From the NCBI RefSeq assembly GCF_011694515.1, contig NZ_CP050192.1, positions 1,189,063-1,253,062 of the forward strand: a DNA stretch of 64,000 bases, written 5' to 3'. This document shows, piece by piece, positions 62,168-64,000 of the stretch. Position 1 is the first letter of the stretch. The number at the start of each line of letters is the position of its first letter. Made by a program: the position numbers and the translations under genes. The stretch is from Mycobacterium sp. DL592 (GTDB lineage: Bacteria > Actinomycetota > Actinomycetes > Mycobacteriales > Mycobacteriaceae). The notes under the pieces are model-generated. The model had not been told where the DNA came from. It made no database searches and saw nothing but the letters and a program-made list of their open reading frames with translations.

Positions 62168-64000
62168 AACTGCATCGGCTCGTCCTGACCAACTATCGCG
62201 GAATCACCCACCGCGAGATCGACTTTCCCGACCACGGTGTCGTCGTGGTCTGCGGCGCCAACGAGATCGGCAAGACTTCAATGATCGAGGCGCTCGATCT
62301 GCTGTTGGAGTCCAAGGACCGTTCGACCAAGAAGGACGTCAAGCAGGTCAAGCCCACCCACGCCGATGTCGGCTCCGAGGTGTCAGCCGAGATCAGCACG
62401 GGCCCATACCGATTCGTCTACACCAAGTGCTTCCACAAGCGGCCCAAGACCGAGTTGACCATCCTCGAGCCGCGCCGCGAACAGCTCACCGGTGACGAGG
62501 CACACGACCGGGTGCTGGCGATGCTGGCCGAGACAGTGGATACCGAGCTGTGGCACGCCCAGCGGGTGTTGCAGGCCGGGTCGACGGCGGCGGTGGATTT
62601 GTCCGGGTGTGACGCGCTGTCGCGGGCACTGGATGTGGCCGCCGGCGATGCGACCGACACCCCGGACGCGTCAGGGGCCGACTCGCTGCTCATCGAACGC
62701 ATCGATGCCGAATACGCCCGGTACTTCACCGCGACCGGCAAGCCGACCGGTGAATGGGGTTCTGCCATCGGCCAATTGAAGGCCGCCAACGATGAGGTGG
62801 CCCGCTGTGCGGCGGCGATGGCCGAGGTCGACGAGCGGGTGGCCCGTCACGCCGAGTTGGCCGAACAGCTGGCAGCCCTCTCGGGCCAGCGGGACGCCGT
62901 CACGCAGCGCTGCGCGGTCGCCGACGCCGCGGCCGCGGCACTGACTGAACTGCGGACCCAACTCGACAACGCCACCCTGGTCGCCAGGGCGGCAGCCGCC
63001 ACCAGTGCGGCGTCGGCGGCGGCGCAGGCCGAGCGATCCCGGTTGTGCAGCGAGGTCGAGGCCCGCGCCGCGCGGATCGCTGAGCTGGACGCCGAGGTGG
63101 CCGCTGCGCTCGACGCCGCGGCGACGGCACGCGAGGCCGCCGAGATCGCTGCTGCCGCAGCGGCGGCGTCAGCAGCCGAGGTGGACGCGGCACAGGCCTT
63201 GCTGGAGACGGCGCAGCGGGTGGTGGCCACGCTGGCCGGCCGCGAGCAGGCCGATCGGCTCGCCGCCCAGATCGCCCGGATCGACAGTGCGCAAGCCGAA
63301 CTCGGCCAGATCGACGCACAGCTCGCCCGCATCACGCTGACCGTCGAGGTAATGGCCGATATCGAGTCGGCGGCGGCTCTGGTGCAGCGCTGCGAGGCCC
63401 AGCTTGCCTCGACTGCCACCACCGTCGAGTTCACCGCGGCTGCCGAGCTGGAACTGACCGTCGACGGCGAGGTGGTGCGGCTCGCCGCGGGGCAGCGCTG
63501 GACGCCGCCGGTGTCCGCCGCGACCACCGTCGAGCTGCCCGGCCTGCTCAGCATCCGCGTCGACCCGGGTGCGACCACCGCCGGAATCCAGGAGAAAGTC
63601 GTTGCCGCGCAAGGGCTCCTCGCTGAAGCTCTGCAGCAGGGCGGTGCCACTGATCTGGACGGCGCCCGCAATATCGACCGGTGCCGCCGCGAGTTGATCA
63701 GCAGCCGCGATCAGGCGTCGGCCACGGTGAGCGCTCTGCTTGGCGGGGAGGACGTCGAGCAGCTGCGGTGCCGGCTGGCTAGCTTGCGGGCCGGGTTTGA
63801 TCCGACGGTTGCCGTCGACCGCGACACCGCACATGCTGCGCTCACCGCTGCCGAGCAAGCCCTGGCTACGGCGAGGGTGCAAGCCGGTACCGATGCGCGG
63901 GTCGCTGCCGAAGCCCAGGCTCAGCGGGTCGCGAAGTCCACTGCCGCAACTGTTCTCACGGCAAAGGCCGCCGACGCCGCCGCGGAGCTGGGCACGTTGG
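62164..64000 (+). CDS. SbcC/Rad50-like SMC-type ATPase (3' end outside window, Rv1278 type)
   Basis: An SMC-type ATPase that partners the SbcD-like nuclease. It starts MKLHRLVLTNYRGITHREI. Walker A is CGANEIGKTS near residue 36. After about 190 residues a long Ala/Glu/Arg-rich coiled coil begins and continues to the end of the window (612 codons visible). The signature and Walker B lie beyond the window. The start is an ATGA overlap with the nuclease stop. A second coiled-coil arm and hinge follow around 63400-63560 (TVEFTAAAELELTVDGEVVR). Confidence 0.9.
   Translation, partial: MKLHRLVLTNYRGITHREIDFPDHGVVVVCGANEIGKTSMIEALDLLLESKDRSTKKDVKQVKPTHADVGSEVSAEISTGPYRFVYTKCFHKRPKTELTILEPRREQLTGDEAHDRVLAMLAETVDTELWHAQRVLQAGSTAAVDLSGCDALSRALDVAAGDATDTPDASGADSLLIERIDAEYARYFTATGKPTGEWGSAIGQLKAANDEVARCAAAMAEVDERVARHAELAEQLAALSGQRDAVTQRCAVADAAAAALTELRTQLDNATLVARAAAATSAASAAAQAERSRLCSEVEARAARIAELDAEVAAALDAAATAREAAEIAAAAAAASAAEVDAAQALLETAQRVVATLAGREQADRLAAQIARIDSAQAELGQIDAQLARITLTVEVMADIESAAALVQRCEAQLASTATTVEFTAAAELELTVDGEVVRLAAGQRWTPPVSAATTVELPGLLSIRVDPGATTAGIQEKVVAAQGLLAEALQQGGATDLDGARNIDRCRRELISSRDQASATVSALLGGEDVEQLRCRLASLRAGFDPTVAVDRDTAHAALTAAEQALATARVQAGTDARVAAEAQAQRVAKSTAATVLTAKAADAAAELGTL

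Noticed and set aside
1..64000. CRISPR arrays, tRNA, rRNA, insertion sequences or prophage genes
   Set aside because: No regularly spaced repeats, transposase motifs, integrase or structural RNA were found on reading both strands.

Overview
The window comes from a high-GC actinobacterium and reads as a fast-growing mycobacterium (Mycolicibacterium type). From memory, its backbone follows the Mycobacterium tuberculosis order from Rv1238 to Rv1278: sugC, corA, lpqZ, an Rv1245c-type SDR, kgd, an Rv1250-type MFS pump, the Rv1251c nuclease-helicase, lprE, deaD, an Rv1254-type acyltransferase, TetR + CYP130-type P450, FAD oxidase, tap, udgB, Ddn-like and HIT proteins, amiB2, the Rv1264 adenylyl cyclase, Rv1265, the Rv1272c/Rv1273c ABC exporter, lprB-lprC, Rv1276c and the sbcD/sbcC-like pair. 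Nearly every base is coding. No intergenic gap exceeds 300 bases (longest about 230). I saw no rRNA, tRNA, CRISPR array, transposase or phage gene.

Several blocks interrupt this backbone compared with the order I recall. (1) 10.8-13.2 kb: a Bcr/CflA-type pump and an Rv2629-like (baeRF/Balon-related) protein. (2) 15.4-24.7 kb: a lipoprotein, an SDR and a probable catabolic cluster. In the cluster an ADH-aldolase-SDR-esterase operon with 4 to 19 bp overlaps diverges from a lactonase-thioesterase pair. (3) 28.2-30.7 kb: an H-NOX haem-nitric-oxide sensor 11 bases from a GAF-GGDEF-EAL cyclic-di-GMP enzyme. (4) 34.4-39.8 kb: a DedA protein, a lipoprotein alpha-galactosidase, two paralogous acyltransferases, a methyltransferase and a TetR regulator with its operator. 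(5) 51.4-55.5 kb: a PucR regulator diverging from an alcohol dehydrogenase and an APC permease. Rv1266c-Rv1271c (including pknH and embR) have no counterpart here.

The most notable system is the H-NOX/diguanylate cyclase-phosphodiesterase pair. The H-NOX keeps the haem ligand His102, the Tyr-x-Ser-x-Arg motif and four candidate zinc ligands. Its neighbour keeps intact GGDEF and EAL active-site motifs. Together they look like a complete nitric-oxide-to-cyclic-di-GMP switch.

Non-coding signals are also rich. Two intergenic palindromes (23329-23384 and 41662-41717) share 20-bp arms and a 16-nt loop, with two compensating base-pair changes. A near-identical 40-bp promoter element occurs at 18210-18249 and 21625-21664. 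Many genes have a TANNNT -10 hexamer placed so that transcription starts at the start codon (leaderless). The cyclase/Rv1265 gap holds a predicted minus-strand small RNA at the position of Mcr11 in M. tuberculosis.
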